Below are positions 11,839-23,400 of a DNA stretch of 64,000 nt, in pieces. Below the pieces are notes generated by a model. That model made no database searches. It saw only the letters and a program-made list of their open reading frames with translations, and was not told where the DNA came from. Origin of the DNA: Allacma fusca (lineage: Eukaryota; Arthropoda; Collembola; Symphypleona; Sminthuridae); assembly GCA_947179485.1 (NCBI GenBank), contig OX359249.1, forward strand, positions 12,710,001 to 12,774,000, written 5' to 3'. The position numbers and the translations under genes are program-made. Each line of letters opens with the position of its first letter. Position 1 is the first letter of the stretch.

Positions 11839-11966
11839 TAGCAGTTTCAAATTGCAGTTTCAAATTGCAGTTTAAAATTGCGGTTTCAAATTGCAGTTTC
11901 AAATTGCAGTTTCAAATTGCAGTTTCAAATTGCAGTTTCAAATTGCAGTTTCAAATTGCAGTTTCA

Positions 11967-12310
11967 AATTGATACTTCATATTGTTTTTTATTTTCATTT
12001 TGGTATCTTCTGTTTTTAATTTTCAGTTTTTCTTTTTAGATTTTTCTTTTTAGTTTTCATTTTTAGTTTTTCAGTTTCAGTTTTTTATTTGCAGTTTTTT
12101 ATTTTCATTTTGGCAACTTCTGTTTTTCATTTTCAGTTTTTCTTTTATAGTTTTTCATTTTCAGTTTTTCATTTTCAGTTTTTCATTTTTAGTTTTTCAT
12201 TTGCATTTTGGCATCTTTTTTGTCATTTTCAGTTTTTCATTTTCATTTTGGCATCTTCTGTTTTTCATTCTCAGTTTCAATTTTGCCTAGTTGGTTTTTA
12301 TTTTAAATTT
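11967..12310. repeat. T-rich low-complexity tract (TTTTTCATTTTCAG-like)
   Basis: Degenerate ~14-bp units of the type AGTTTTTCATTTTC, pyrimidine-rich on the plus strand, with TTTTGGCATCTTCTG interspersed three times. It joins the 13-mer array directly and may be a decayed derivative. The open frame here is a by-product of composition. Confidence 0.7.
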
Positions 12311-13100
12311 TGATTTTGCGATTTTAGTTTTTTAGTGTCAATTTACATTTTTTAATTACATTTTCAATGGATGTTTATCAAAGATGCATTTGATTTTTCG
12401 TTTTTTCAATTGTTTTTTTGAATATCTGCATTTCATTTTCATTTGTAGATTTAATTTTTTTTTAATTATTTGAAAGTGATTGCATTTGCATTTTAAATAC
12501 TTGTATCCAATTTGATTTTTAAATTTTGCATTTTAAATTTGTGTATTCAGTTTTTCATGTTTAAAGTTGCGTTTTCAATTTTTCATTTGTAATTGTACTT
12601 ATTCAATCTGGGTTTTTATTTTTTACCGCTTGTTTTCAATTTTGATTTTAAATTTTTCATTTAATTCTCGTTTTTAAAGAACATTTAAATTTTGATTTTT
12701 GATTTATTATTTTCAGTTTGAAAATCCCCAGTTAACATTTTTAATGTTAAACTTAATTAATTAATTTATAATAATTGTAAAACATTATTATAAATTAATT
12801 TTTCAATTTTTTGCAAAAAATTATTACAATATCTTTTACATATATTCAAAAATTTTGTAATTTAGCAGTTATTTTATATAGCCCGAAGATGAACACAATT
12901 GTTGTTCGAAAGCTTGCTATTTATAATAAAATGGATTCCACTGAAACCAATTTAAATGTGAAAAAAGTTTTTAATGTATATTTATTAAGTGTTTATGTTT
13001 AAAGTTCCTTTTTAATTGCTTTATTTTTAATTTTGCATTTTCAAAAAACATTTCACTTTTGATTTTGAATTTTTATTTTCAGTTTTGAATTCGTAATTTT
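12311..13100. other. AT-rich stretch without recognisable gene
   Basis: T-rich and then AT-rich sequence with short homopolymers. A 63-codon open frame near 12,811 has biased, repetitive composition and no recognisable domain. I see no gene. Confidence 0.55.
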
Positions 13101-13129
13101 GAATCATCTGAATCGTTGAATTTTGAAGA

Positions 13130-15686
13130 ATCTCAAGACCAACTAGACATAATTTTGGACGGCGAAAGGAAGGAAACCAATGAAGAAACTAGTTCCAAGA
13201 GACTTTACGATCAAAAGTACGCATTGGTTTGAAACTATCGAAGGATAGGACAACTTTCCATTGCAACTACTGCAGGTACGATATACTTTGATACTCACCG
13301 GCTCCATACATAACTGACTACACTGTTACATTCGTAAATTATTTTAAAAATGTACTTAAGTAATTGTTGTTTCTTCAATGACATTAAATGTAGTTCAAAA
13401 TTAAAGAAAGAATCGGATCAACAACTGGCTTAAGAAAGCATTTACAAACTCGCCATCGTCACATCGATCTTGTAAATTCTGCCCACAATGTGGAGCCGCT
13501 TCCAAAATTCCTTAAAAATAAGGTACGCAAAAACTCCTAGATATCTCCTATAATATGATTTTAATTTAGTCGATACCAGAAACAATTCTGCAAGGATTTA
13601 TTTGCATTGGATTAATGATGTAGAATTTCAATTCAGAAGCATTCGACGATTTGGTTATGAAATTTGTCATACAAACAAATCAGCCGATGTCAGTACTCAA
13701 TTCAGAACCTTTCAAATCTTTTGCATTATGGGGACAGGAACAGGCTAAGGTCCCCAGCAATGACACCTTAAATGCACGGTGTAGTAAACCATTTGAGATC
13801 GAACAGGAAAAGTTCAAACAACTGCTTGCAAGTTCAAATTATGCTGAAATGTAATTATACATAATGCTACATATACACAACGAAATTTACAGGAAGTTCC
13901 GGGCAAAATTGGCATCGTCGTGGATTGCTGGACGTCCAAGAATTTTTTTTTCAAGGAATAATTGCAACCATGATTACAGCAGACTGGAAGTAGATATAAA
14001 GACGTTTTGCTTGACATTGACATTCTCGACGAAACTGGATCCTGCTTAGCCAAGTCTTTAGTAAAAGTCCTGGAGAACTACTCAATCCTGGATAAAATTG
14101 TATCCATTACAGCAGATAACGCATCAAATTGTGATACTCTACTGAGTGAATTAGAACGCAGCCTTAGAGCGAAGGTACGTAGAATTGCAAAATTAATTTG
14201 AGCTTATAGCTTTTAAACTTTTTTGAACAAAAAACAAATTTTATGTAAAACGTTTTTGTGCAAATATACGATCAAATGTACATCAGGGAATAGCCTTTGA
14301 TGCAAAGGATCAGCGGGTAAGATGCTTAGCCCACATTGTGAACTTAGCATGTCAGGACTCGTTGCGAATAATTAAGACTATTTCCATTGCGGACGTGACT
14401 TACAGGGATGACTTAAACTCCCATTATACGGAACTAGAGACTGAGGATGAAGACGATAGCAACACCCAGTATGAGTACGATTCCCAGGACGAGGAAAAGA
14501 TATAATCTGACGAAACTATATCTGTTGGGTCGAAATTGTCAATATTTTCCCGGGTACGTGCGCTTTTAAACTGAGTGTAAATGATTTTTAATGATAACTT
14601 TTACGTTCAGATTCAATTTATATCCAAGATTTCCTACTTATCCAGCTCTATTTACACTTACAGCTACGGATGTGCATTTTAAAAATACGGAAGTCATTGA
14701 ACATGCGCCAGGATTTTATGCATGCTTGCCAAATTGAAAAGATTAAATTAATGTGGCTATTGTTAGATTGCCCAACAAGATGGAATACATCGTATCTTAT
14801 GCTGGAACGGGTGTTTAGGTACAGACAGGTGAGTGTTAATTTCGATGTCAAATTTGTTCCAAGGTTCTCATTTTAATTCTAAAATTAATCTTCAAATCGT
14901 TTATCAGCCATTTGAGGTTGTACTCAGGGGATGCAAACAATTAAACAGGTTGGTGTTGAATGATGACGAATTGAAAGTGGTTGAGGACCTTCTATTTTTG
15001 AAAGTACTAAAATTTTATAGTAAAGTTATAAATAATAAGTTATAAATTGCTTTACAATTGTCACTCATATCAAAATGATTGAATCATTTTGGCATCTTAG
15101 CCATTCCTTGATGTAACTAAGATGATGTCTTCAGGAAAGTACGTTGGAATGTCGTTTTCCGCTGCAGTGTACATAATACTGTATAAACACCTTGAAACAT
15201 TTCAGGTTAAAATATCATTGGAATATTTGTGAAAGCTTTAAAGTGAAATGTATTTGGTGTTCACAGGGTTATTGATATTTAGGCATCACACAGTGGACAA
15301 AATGTAATACTGACGGTAGCTTCGGCAGCGATGGAAAAATTTAATAAGTATTACCGTTCGTCGGATGCTATGGTGTACGTAATGGGGCTAAGTGAGTAAT
15401 TGTCAGTCGGCATTCAGGTGTGACTTACATGAAATCTTACTTAACAAAATGATATAACTTGAAATGTAATTCATTTCAGGACCACCAGCACGAGTATCCC
15501 AATCTTGCAGGAATGGCTAGGAATATTTTACCGATTAGTGGTACTGGGGTACCGATGGAACGAGCTTTTTCGCTTGGAACGGATTTACTTACTCCAAAAA
15601 GGTTCCGTTTAAGTGCTAAGAGTATTCGCAAAAGGTATTGTTTGAAAGCATGGCTGGACTCTAAAGATGAGGATTCAGTGGTGTAA
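13130..15686 (+). pseudogene. Degenerate hAT-family transposase with BED finger
   Basis: Pieces of a hAT transposase lie in order on the plus strand. The first half of a BED zinc finger (HCNYC, ~13,250-13,275) is followed by its second half (GLRKHLQTRHRH, ~13,410-13,460). Next come FDDLVMKFVIQTNQP (~13,640-13,690), GKIGIVVDCWTSKN (~13,902-13,943), a segment with ITADNASNC (~14,100-14,140), QRVRCLAHIVNLACQDSL (~14,310-14,365), LLLDCPTRWNTSYLML (~14,758-14,805) and the C-terminal hAT dimerisation domain. Frames shift between segments, one shift being at a T9 run near 13,942. Several gaps look like short introns (GTACG... to ...TAG). Read as a decayed element, although a spliced host-adopted version cannot be fully excluded. 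Confidence 0.8.
15459..15686 (+). pseudogene. hAT C-terminal dimerisation fragment
   Basis: A 75-codon frame carrying the classic hAT C-terminal signature: YPNLAGMARNILPISGTGVP, then MERAFS..G..LLTPKR..LS. This domain lets hAT transposases dimerise. It is the best-preserved piece of the element and ends in a normal stop after a KDED-containing tail. The candidate acceptor CATTTCAG lies at 15,472-15,479, so the ATG at 15,459 may be fortuitous. Confidence 0.85.
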
Positions 15687-15724
15687 AATAAGTTGCTTAA
15701 AATTGTGCATTAAATATTTAAACA

Positions 15725-15971
15725 TGTAGTCGGTACTGATTCGGAACGGTTCGGGAAAAAATCGGATCGGGATAAATCTATATCGGGTAAATCGGTTTCG
15801 GGAAATTATCGGTACCGGGACAAACGAATTACTTTGTCGGTTTCGGGATAATAATTTCCAGAACCGAAATTTAGGGTAACGGAACGGTACCGGTTCCTGA
15901 TTTGGAAGATTTCATTCGGTTCGGAACGGTACGGTATTCGGGACGGGATTTTGTCCCGATAAGAAACACTA
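15725..15971. mobile_element. hAT 3' terminal region with CGGTTCGG subterminal repeats
   Basis: Short interspersed repeats of CGGTTCGGGA, CGGTACCGG and TCGGGAC types end in GGGATTTTGTCCCGATAAG and AAACACTA. Read on the opposite strand, the end is TAGTGTTTCTTATCGGGAC, which resembles a hAT terminal inverted repeat. It lies about 40 bp after the transposase stop, as expected for the element's right end. No matching left terminus was found; satellite DNA occupies that side. Confidence 0.6.
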
Positions 15972-16391
15972 ATTGCCTGTCTGTATGTTAACTCGCCATC
16001 ATATGACTATTATCCAAAGTAGACACAAGGTGTCCCCGCACGTATGCTTTCCGCTATATGAGCACATACAGTTTCACGGCACATACTTGGAGTAACATAC
16101 AGCATCCCCGCAGCTTAGTAAGTATGTATATCATAACACATACGCAGACTTAGCTATAGGGAGAGAGAGAGTGAAATGTACAGCTACAGATGCAGAGGAT
16201 ATGCAGACAAGGGAGCAGCCGTGGGATATACCAAGGACACAATTTCATCCGAATATCAGCAGTCGCAGTATGTTCAAACACACCGATTCATCTTACGAAT
16301 CATTATCTGTGTACGGCACACACTACTCCTACTACTACTCTTTCCAAGAGTGTGCAACATGTCTCCAAACCTCATTTGCATACCGATAGTG
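15972..16391. other. Intergenic, no recognised gene
   Basis: Unique-looking sequence with a short GAGAGAGAGAG run near 16,161. Three overlapping 70-85-codon frames (16,171-16,447) are all unrecognisable and read in every plus frame, so I do not call a gene. Confidence 0.5.
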
Positions 16392-17465
16392 TACAGTCAA
16401 ACCTCTTTATAGTCACAACGCAGGGGACCGTATATAAAATTAATTAGAGCTATGCAAAATACTTGGTCTTCGATGCCAAAATACAAATTAAAATACCTGA
16501 ATTAAAATATGGAAAATACAAAATACAAAGTAAAATACCTCAGGTTACATTGCTAAAATACAAATAAAAATTCAATACTTAGTAGAAAATTTAAACTACT
16601 CAAATACAAAATACTGTATTTTAAATACAATACTTTTCTTAAAATACTTACCTAATCCTCACTATTTTCGATTTCTAGAACAAACATTTTAAAACAGTCA
16701 CTTCAAAGACTGCATATAAGACATGTGTAGTAACAAATTGTTTAACGGTTGCCGAATAGGTCAGTCCATTATAATTATATTTTAAGTCGTTTTGACTGTT
16801 AATGAAGTAACAGATTAATATGAAATTTTTATTTATTAGTAAATAAATGCATTTTCGGAATAATTATTATAAAATGGGGCCAGTAACTGAAAATTAAATC
16901 GAGTAGGTATTCGTCATCGGCGTATCTTAAATATTGTTTTTGAAGAGGCAAAATGGTCTGTGATGTAAAAACCATGCGCACTTAGACCATTTCACCTCTT
17001 CAACGACGATGTACAGTATCGAGAATCTGAACTTGTTTCATGTAGCCAAGGGATTCATTCCAATGTATGTTATTCCAATGTGTAAAATGGAATTTTCATA
17101 GACATTGCGCGTCGTATAAGCTACAAACAGTGTCAAAATCAGAAATAATACCAGCGAAAAGTATTTTGAGCAAAATACTTTATTTGAATTACATTGCATA
17201 TTTCATTGAGAGTAAGTTAATACCAAATACTTTTGTACTTCCTGGCTCTCAAAATACTAAGTACAAAATACTTGCTTACTGCTTACCAACTTTAAAATAC
17301 AAAATACTTTGTGGTCTGAAAATACGTATTTGAAAATACTGCATAGCTCTGGTAGTCAACTAGTTAAGATTACAGTATATGTGAAAAACGCTGGGAAAAA
17401 ATTATTTTATGACTATAAAGAGAAGTTGCTTATAGCGGTAGTGACTATAAAGAGGTTTGACTGTA
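16392..17465. mobile_element. pogo/Tigger-like non-autonomous DNA transposon
   Basis: Perfect 23-bp terminal inverted repeats at 16,394-16,416 (CAGTCAAACCTCTTTATAGT plus CAC) and 17,441-17,463, flanked by TA on both sides, the Tc1/mariner-pogo target duplication. The CAGTCAAACCTC terminus is typical of the pogo/Tigger group. The subterminal motif CTCTTTATAGTC recurs near the right end (17,411-17,424). No transposase is encoded, so it is a MITE-like element. Confidence 0.8.
16446..17350. mobile_element. Probable nested element with AAAATAC subterminal repeats
   Basis: Inside the pogo-like element, AGAGCTATGCA at 16,446 is inverted at 17,340-17,350 (TGCATAGCTCT). Both ends are dense in AAAATAC copies. 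A hairpin with 17-bp arms lies at 16,943-16,959 and 16,984-17,000. The architecture suggests a hAT-like MITE inserted into the outer element. No 8-bp target duplication is visible, so nesting is inferred. Confidence 0.45.
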
Positions 17466-18630
17466 TATGGAAAGATAGAAAGAGCCTGAAATTATTTTGG
17501 GGTGAGCTAGAGTCGAAAGCCGACTCTTCTGCAACCTTACAGATTCGCTACACTACCCGACCGTCAGGCTGTCAGTAAATAAGTAACTTGACTTGAACGC
17601 AGCTCTGTCGTTAAAGTAGGAAGTCCAAATAATGTCCAATGTTAAATAAATCTATATTCGTAACTATATCTTGTTAATTGTGCGGATGTTTTAATTGAAG
17701 GGTTGTAAGATTTCAACCTTCATGAACGCCAAATATGACTGGGGATGTTTTCTCCGCTGACCGGAGATAGATAAAGCTGAAATTTACCTAGAGTGAAAGG
17801 TGCTTTAAAGAGAATATACCTAAAATATTTTTAACTCCACATTCTTTTTGACATCATGAAGCTTTTGTGTGGATTTCCTTGTCCTGGGATTTTTGACGTG
17901 TAAACATAATTTACTGATGTAGTGAGTGATTGCAGGCAGAGTATATTAGAGCAGGAAACTAATAAATTGTTATGAATGCGATTGTATATGACGCCAGCGA
18001 GAGATGACAGTAAGAGAGATGCCCATATATATGAATCTATACCTGCAACTTGACATGAGCAGATACAATCTGGTCATCACATTTACACAAAACCTTTTAA
18101 TTTTAATGGCAACGCTTAGTAGTCATATAAGTTATGATAATGGGTAATTGTAAACTCCAGACAGTTCCCCCTCTTCATTTCGTTATACCATTATTCTGTT
18201 ATAAGCGTGATTCATTTCATGTGTGTTGTATAATTGAGCATATTTTAGATCTCAATTGAGATTGATGTTGCAGATATTTCATTCGAAATTTTTTTGAAAA
18301 ATAAAAGTTAAATGCGCTCGTAAATTCATATATTTTATAATTATTATTTTTCGATATATTTACTAATATTATGATGATGTCGCTATAAAGTAATGAAATA
18401 AAATTTCTTTAATTTAAGTGCCTCCGAGAAAGTAAAAACAAAATACTTCAGAGGAAATGTGCTGTAATAATTAAATGTAGTTCCGCTTTGTACTTGAGTT
18501 ACAAATGAATGAACGTAAATTACAACACAAAATAAAGTATTAAAGTACGTTCATGTCATTTGTTTCAACAAATTAGCAGCTCTCAAAAATCTTATAACAT
18601 TTAACAAGCCCTATTTACAATTAAAAGAAT
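17466..18630. other. Intergenic, no recognised gene
   Basis: AT-rich sequence between the pogo-like element and the BEL element. No open frame, RNA gene or structured repeat stands out. Confidence 0.5.
18626..18630. other. Target-site duplication, left copy (AGAAT)
   Basis: Five bases flanking the left LTR, repeated at 26,787-26,791. Five bp is the usual target duplication of this retrotransposon class. Confidence 0.88.
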
Positions 18631-19434
18631 TGTTATTTGACGCAGCAGTCATTATAGTCAATCGGGTCGGTTAACTTGTCTATGAAACTCAAATATATAG
18701 GATTACGAAGGACCACCACAGAGTAAGCTGTGGACTTCAATTTAAATACAAGTTAAAGTTGTAAGCTTTAACTACAGCTATCTTTAGCTTCGTGAGATTA
18801 CGATTATTTTCACTTGCAATCACTTTTACTACAAAATGAAAAAGTAAGAGAAATCAGAAGCATATCCGTCTTTGATAAACTCTAAAAGCAATCTGATCTT
18901 TATTTCATTTCTACTATCAATCATATTATCATTGCATCAATTTGATTACATTGTGAATTAGTAAATTACCAATCATATTATTGCATTACTTTAAATTATT
19001 ACATTTGATTTGATAATCAATTTCATTTCATATCAATAGTACATTTTGCTATATTTTAACAATCCAGACTAATTTACATTAAATGTTTACTTAAATCAAA
19101 GGATACTAAATTTCCACTGCTCCGACAATACAGTGCAATGGCTCATTTTAAAGAGCATTTAATTCTAAACAAAACTGTCCGAAATTATATTATTATAATT
19201 ACAATTATAATAATTATCTTCATTAGTAATACATTCTATTAATCTGAATTACTTACAATATTACCCCATAAACCCAAAGGATACTAAAGTACCATTGCTC
19301 CGACAATACAGTGCAATGGCTTATTTTAAAGTGCATTTTATTCTACACAAAACTGTCCGAAATCATGCTCCTATACATACAATTATAATACTTATCTAAT
19401 TTCTAATAAATACTATTATTCTGCGCCAGTAACA
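18631..19434 (-). repeat. 3' LTR of the BEL element (804 bp)
   Basis: Matches 25,983-26,786 almost throughout. In element orientation it begins TGTTACTGGCGCAG and ends CAAATAACA. A reverse-strand AATAAA at 18,899-18,904 could mark the R region. U3 carries an internal ~178-bp direct duplication (19,098 and 19,276). The 5-bp flank AGAAT is at 18,626-18,630. Confidence 0.95.
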
Positions 19435-19436
19435 AT

Positions 19437-20401
19437 CAGGGTTGGTTTGGTTTAAACCAAATGATTTAAACCATGGTTTAAACCATGGTTTAAACCACAC
19501 GGTTTTTTTTATAAAAACCAATGGTTTAAACCAAGGTACAAAATACCTGAAATTTTAACTTTTTCAATCCAAAATGCTTATATTTCGTCGTGCACAAAAC
19601 TTGCATTTTGAATTCCACCCATTTTAATTGGACTCACCTCCTTTATTACTGTTTTTATTTCATCTTTATCGTGAACTTATTTACTTACAACACAAGTAAC
19701 CGTCGCCACATGCAACTCTTAGAACCAATAGATACCCTTAGAATCACTTATGATGAATGCATGTCATAAATGTGTCATTCGTCTAATATAGCATCAACTT
19801 TCGAAAATGAAAATTTCGTATGGGATTTCTCGTTGGAAAATTTTAGTTGGACAAGGGAGACCACTTATTAACGAGTTAGAATTTAAAAATTCTGCGCGAA
19901 ACCAGGGCGAGACGGCCCGAACTTCTGTTCTTGCTGGGACATTGGACCAGGTTACACAAAATTTAATTTGGATCCCGAGTGGGCGTATGGCGAGGGCTAT
20001 TTGTTAGCACATTATTTAATTTTTTTAAAAATCAGGAAGAAAACAGGACATTGTGCGGTTTAACTTTAGTGAAGTGAAGTAAATAATAGTAGCCTCTGGT
20101 CTTGTACGTTTAGAAGTTCGGAGTCGTTTTTAGAATGGAAAAGCTGCCAAACTTGTGTTTATACTGCAAACTTATCGTCAAAATTATGTCGAAATTATTA
20201 AATATTTAATGCTTTATGATAGTTACTGAGTTTGGGAAATAAGTAAATTTGTTCAAATTTACATGTTTTTGCGTATGAATGAATGTTTTGGATTGAAAAT
20301 TTGTTTAAACCAAAAAAACCTGGTTTAAACCAAAAAAACCCCGGTTTAAACCAAAAAAACCTGATTGTTTGGTTTTTTTGAAAAAAAAAACCCCAACCCT
20401 G
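19437..20401. mobile_element. hAT-type MITE inserted at the BEL pol/3' LTR junction
   Basis: A 965-bp insertion with ends CAGGGTTGGTTTGG and, inverted, AAAACCCCAACCCTG. It is flanked by perfect 8-bp target duplications GTAACAAT (19,429-19,436 and 20,402-20,409), the hAT hallmark. Both ends are packed with GGTTTAAACC-type palindromic subterminal repeats. No transposase; the 66-codon frame inside is unrecognisable. It inserted after the BEL element, since the target duplication contains the LTR terminus. Confidence 0.93.
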
Positions 20402-23400
20402 GTAACAATATTCTCCTCCGTAAAAGAAGTATTCTTTTCACCCGATTTGTGAACATCTAGAACGCAGAGTCGAGCAACGGGGCGTCTAAATACGTCTTCT
20501 CCAATCTTTACATCTACTACTCTGACTTGACCATCTCGTCCAGGATGACAATGAATGACTCTCCCCTTTGGCCATGTATTACGTGGTGCATCTTTATCCA
20601 AAACTAAAACAATGTCACCTACTTTCACAGGCTCCACTTTCTTAAACCACTTAGTTCTTCGAGTTAGAGTTGGCAAATATTCCTTAAGCCATCTACTCCA
20701 GAAGTGATCAGCCATACGCTGAACTCGTCTCCAACTTTTTCGCAGAATTAAATCGGTGTCCGAGAATTCTCCAGGTGGAGTAGCATCGACTGACGGGAAG
20801 TTAAGAAATATATTCGGGGTTAGAGCTTGCGGATCGTTAGGATCAACAGAAACTTCCGTCAACGGTCGCGAATTCACCACAAGTTCCGCCTCAGCCATCA
20901 AGGTCAAAAGAACTTCATCAGTTGGGGTATGATTTACCAACGTAACTTCCAGAGCAACCTTTACTGATCGTACCAGCCTTTCCCAACTTCCTCCCATGTG
21001 CGGACTAGCCGGAGGGTTGAAGTGCCAGCGAATTCCAGTACCAATGTTTGTTAACTCTGCCTGAATTCGAGTATGGTCTAATCCATCCATAGCTTCCTTC
21101 ATCTCACGGCTAGCTCCTCGGAAATTGGTTCCATTATCTGAATAGATATGCTCCGGCTTTCGTCGTCTTGCCACAAATCGCCGAATAGCATTAATAGCCG
21201 AATCAGTAGATAAGAAATGTGCAATTTCAATATGGACAGCTCTTACTGACATACAGGTAAATAGTGCACCATATCGTTTCTCATGTCGTCTACCAACTGC
21301 TACCATGATTGATCCAAAGAAATCCAATCCAGTATACGTAAAGGCACCTTCAGGTCTTTTCAGTCTACAAGACGGAAAATCAGCCATCATAGGTAGAATG
21401 GGCTTGGCACTTTTCAACTTGCAGTACTGACAGTTCCTAAAAACTTTTCGAACAGAAGCTCGCATGTTTAATATCCAATAGTTCTGTCGAAGCTCGCAAA
21501 TGACAGTTTCCAAACCGTGATGACCGCATTTTGTATGCATATGTTCAATAAGCAATATAGTAAATCGGTGACTAGGATCAAGTATGACAGGGTTAGCTGT
21601 ATTATTATCAACATTTAATACCGTTCCTATCCTTCCTTGAAGTCGAAGAACTCCGTCTTCGTCAATAAACGGAGAAAGGTTGTAGAGTCGGCTATTCTTC
21701 AAAAGAGTTTGTTTCTTCTGAAGTAATGCCAAATCACCAGAAAAAGCGCTTCGCTGAACTTCTTTCCACCATAAATGTTCTGCACGACGTAGTTCGTCAA
21801 CTGTCAACTCCTGAATGGACCTGCTTTTTGGGACAAGGTTATCAAAATACCTGTACACCCAAGCAGTCACCCGAATTAATCGAATCCATCTTGAAAATCT
21901 TTCGACATTAGGAAGTAGTGCCTTCTTCGCTTCTCGAATATGATGAACATACTCTTTCTTCATTTCATCCTCTGGCATATCAACTGGATCAGTATTGTTC
22001 TCCTTGGGCCAATTGTCAGGATGGTCTTTAAGAAAAGATGGACCGGTAAGCCAACGGCTGGATGTACTGAAATCACAATCTGATCCAGAACGAGTAGCTT
22101 CATCCGAAACATTCTCCTTAGTGGGAACCCATTTCCACTGTTGAACGTCAGTTGATTCCAAGATTTCACCGATTCGATTTGCCACAAACTGCTTCCAGCT
22201 TCTAGAATCCGAACGAAGCCAGCACAGTACGGTACGTGAATCAGACCAAAATATAGTCTCGGCAATTTCAACATCAAGCTCCTGTTTGACTGTACTTGCT
22301 AATCGTGTAGCCATCACAGCTGCTTGTAGTTCTAATTTTGGAATGGTAAGATGTTTAAGTGGAGATACCTTTGTTTTTGCGACTAAAAAGCAAACCTCAA
22401 CTGCATCCTGAAATTCCAGTCTTAAATAAGATACTGCAGCAAATGCCTCTTCGCTTGCATCACAAAAGACATGAAGTTGAATCGATGTAGCCAGCCAAAG
22501 ATTTGAAGAATAACATCGAGGAATTTCAAATTTTGCAATATCTTGAAGTTGATCGAGCCATTCTAACCACTTCTGTTGCTGCAACCTTGGAATATCATCA
22601 TCCCATTGAATGCCTGATCGCCAGATATCTTGAAAAAGTATCTTCACTTTGATGATAAAGTGCGCCAGAAAACCCATAGGATCGAATATGGGCATCATTA
22701 ATTTCAGAACTTCACGCTTCGTCGGTATCTTCGAACCATTTGAAATGTCATCATTAACTTTGTGAAAATTAAGCTTGAAGGTAAACTTATCCTCTAACGC
22801 ATTCCACCAAAGTCCCAACACACGTTCACATGGATTCTCCGGATCCTTAGACAGGTCAACAAATCCTTTTGATCGAAGACCTTCGGGAATTAATTCTAAT
22901 ACTTCTTTAGAATTACAGACCCAGTTGCAAATCTGAAAACCTCCTCGACGGTACACTTCAATGACATCAGTTAAATGCTTCGAAAAGTCTTCAACGTTGA
23001 AACCATTGTCCAAATGATCATCCATGTACGTGTTTCTCACTGTTGCATCATAAACCATCGGAAATTCGTCTTTAAATTCTTCTGCATTCTTGTTCTTGAC
23101 GAAATTTGCCGATGCGGGAGAACATGCTGCCCCGAATACCATAGAATCCATTATGTACTCGTCAGGTTCACCAGATCTTCTCTCTCCCCGCCAAAGAAAC
23201 CTTTGAGCGTCTTGATCTGCCTTCCTGATCTTAATTTGAGGAAACATCTCCTTGACATCGCCAATTGCAGCAATGAGTTTTTGACGAAATCTCATCAAGA
23301 CTGCTGGTAAAGGGTTAAGCATATCAGGTCCTTTAAATAACGAATCATTTAAACTTACACCCTGCGATTTAGCTGCAGCATCAAACACCGGCCGAATTTT

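Larger units (their letters stand above)
1..11966. repeat. 13-bp minisatellite/satellite block (TTTCAAATTGCAG)n
   Basis: Almost the whole interval is head-to-tail copies of a degenerate 13-bp monomer, consensus TTTCAAATTGCAG, with variants such as TTTCAAATAGCAG, TTTTAAATTGCAG and TTTCAAATTGTAG. Runs of perfect monomers occur at about 8,070-8,180 and 8,310-8,420. The plus-strand monomer lacks stop codons and 13 is not a multiple of 3, so every forward frame reads the same 13-residue peptide FKLQFQIAVSNCS; this explains the many 60-140-codon ORFs. The minus strand meets TGA quickly. Spacer modules interrupt the array about every 0.8-1.8 kb. I see no gene in the block. Whether it is pericentromeric, subtelomeric or interstitial cannot be told from the window. 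Confidence 0.96.

Noticed and set aside
1-11966. CRISPR-like array of short repeats
   Set aside because: Monomers are directly adjacent with no unique spacers, in a eukaryotic context.
1-11966. 13-mer as an array of splice acceptors (…TTGCAG)
   Set aside because: The resemblance to a 3' splice site is real but weak, and there is no sign of exons; kept only as a note.
12089-12313. Phe-rich 74-codon ORF
   Set aside because: Product of a T-rich low-complexity tract.
19807-20007. 66-codon ORF inside the hAT MITE
   Set aside because: No recognisable transposase motif; the element is clearly non-autonomous.
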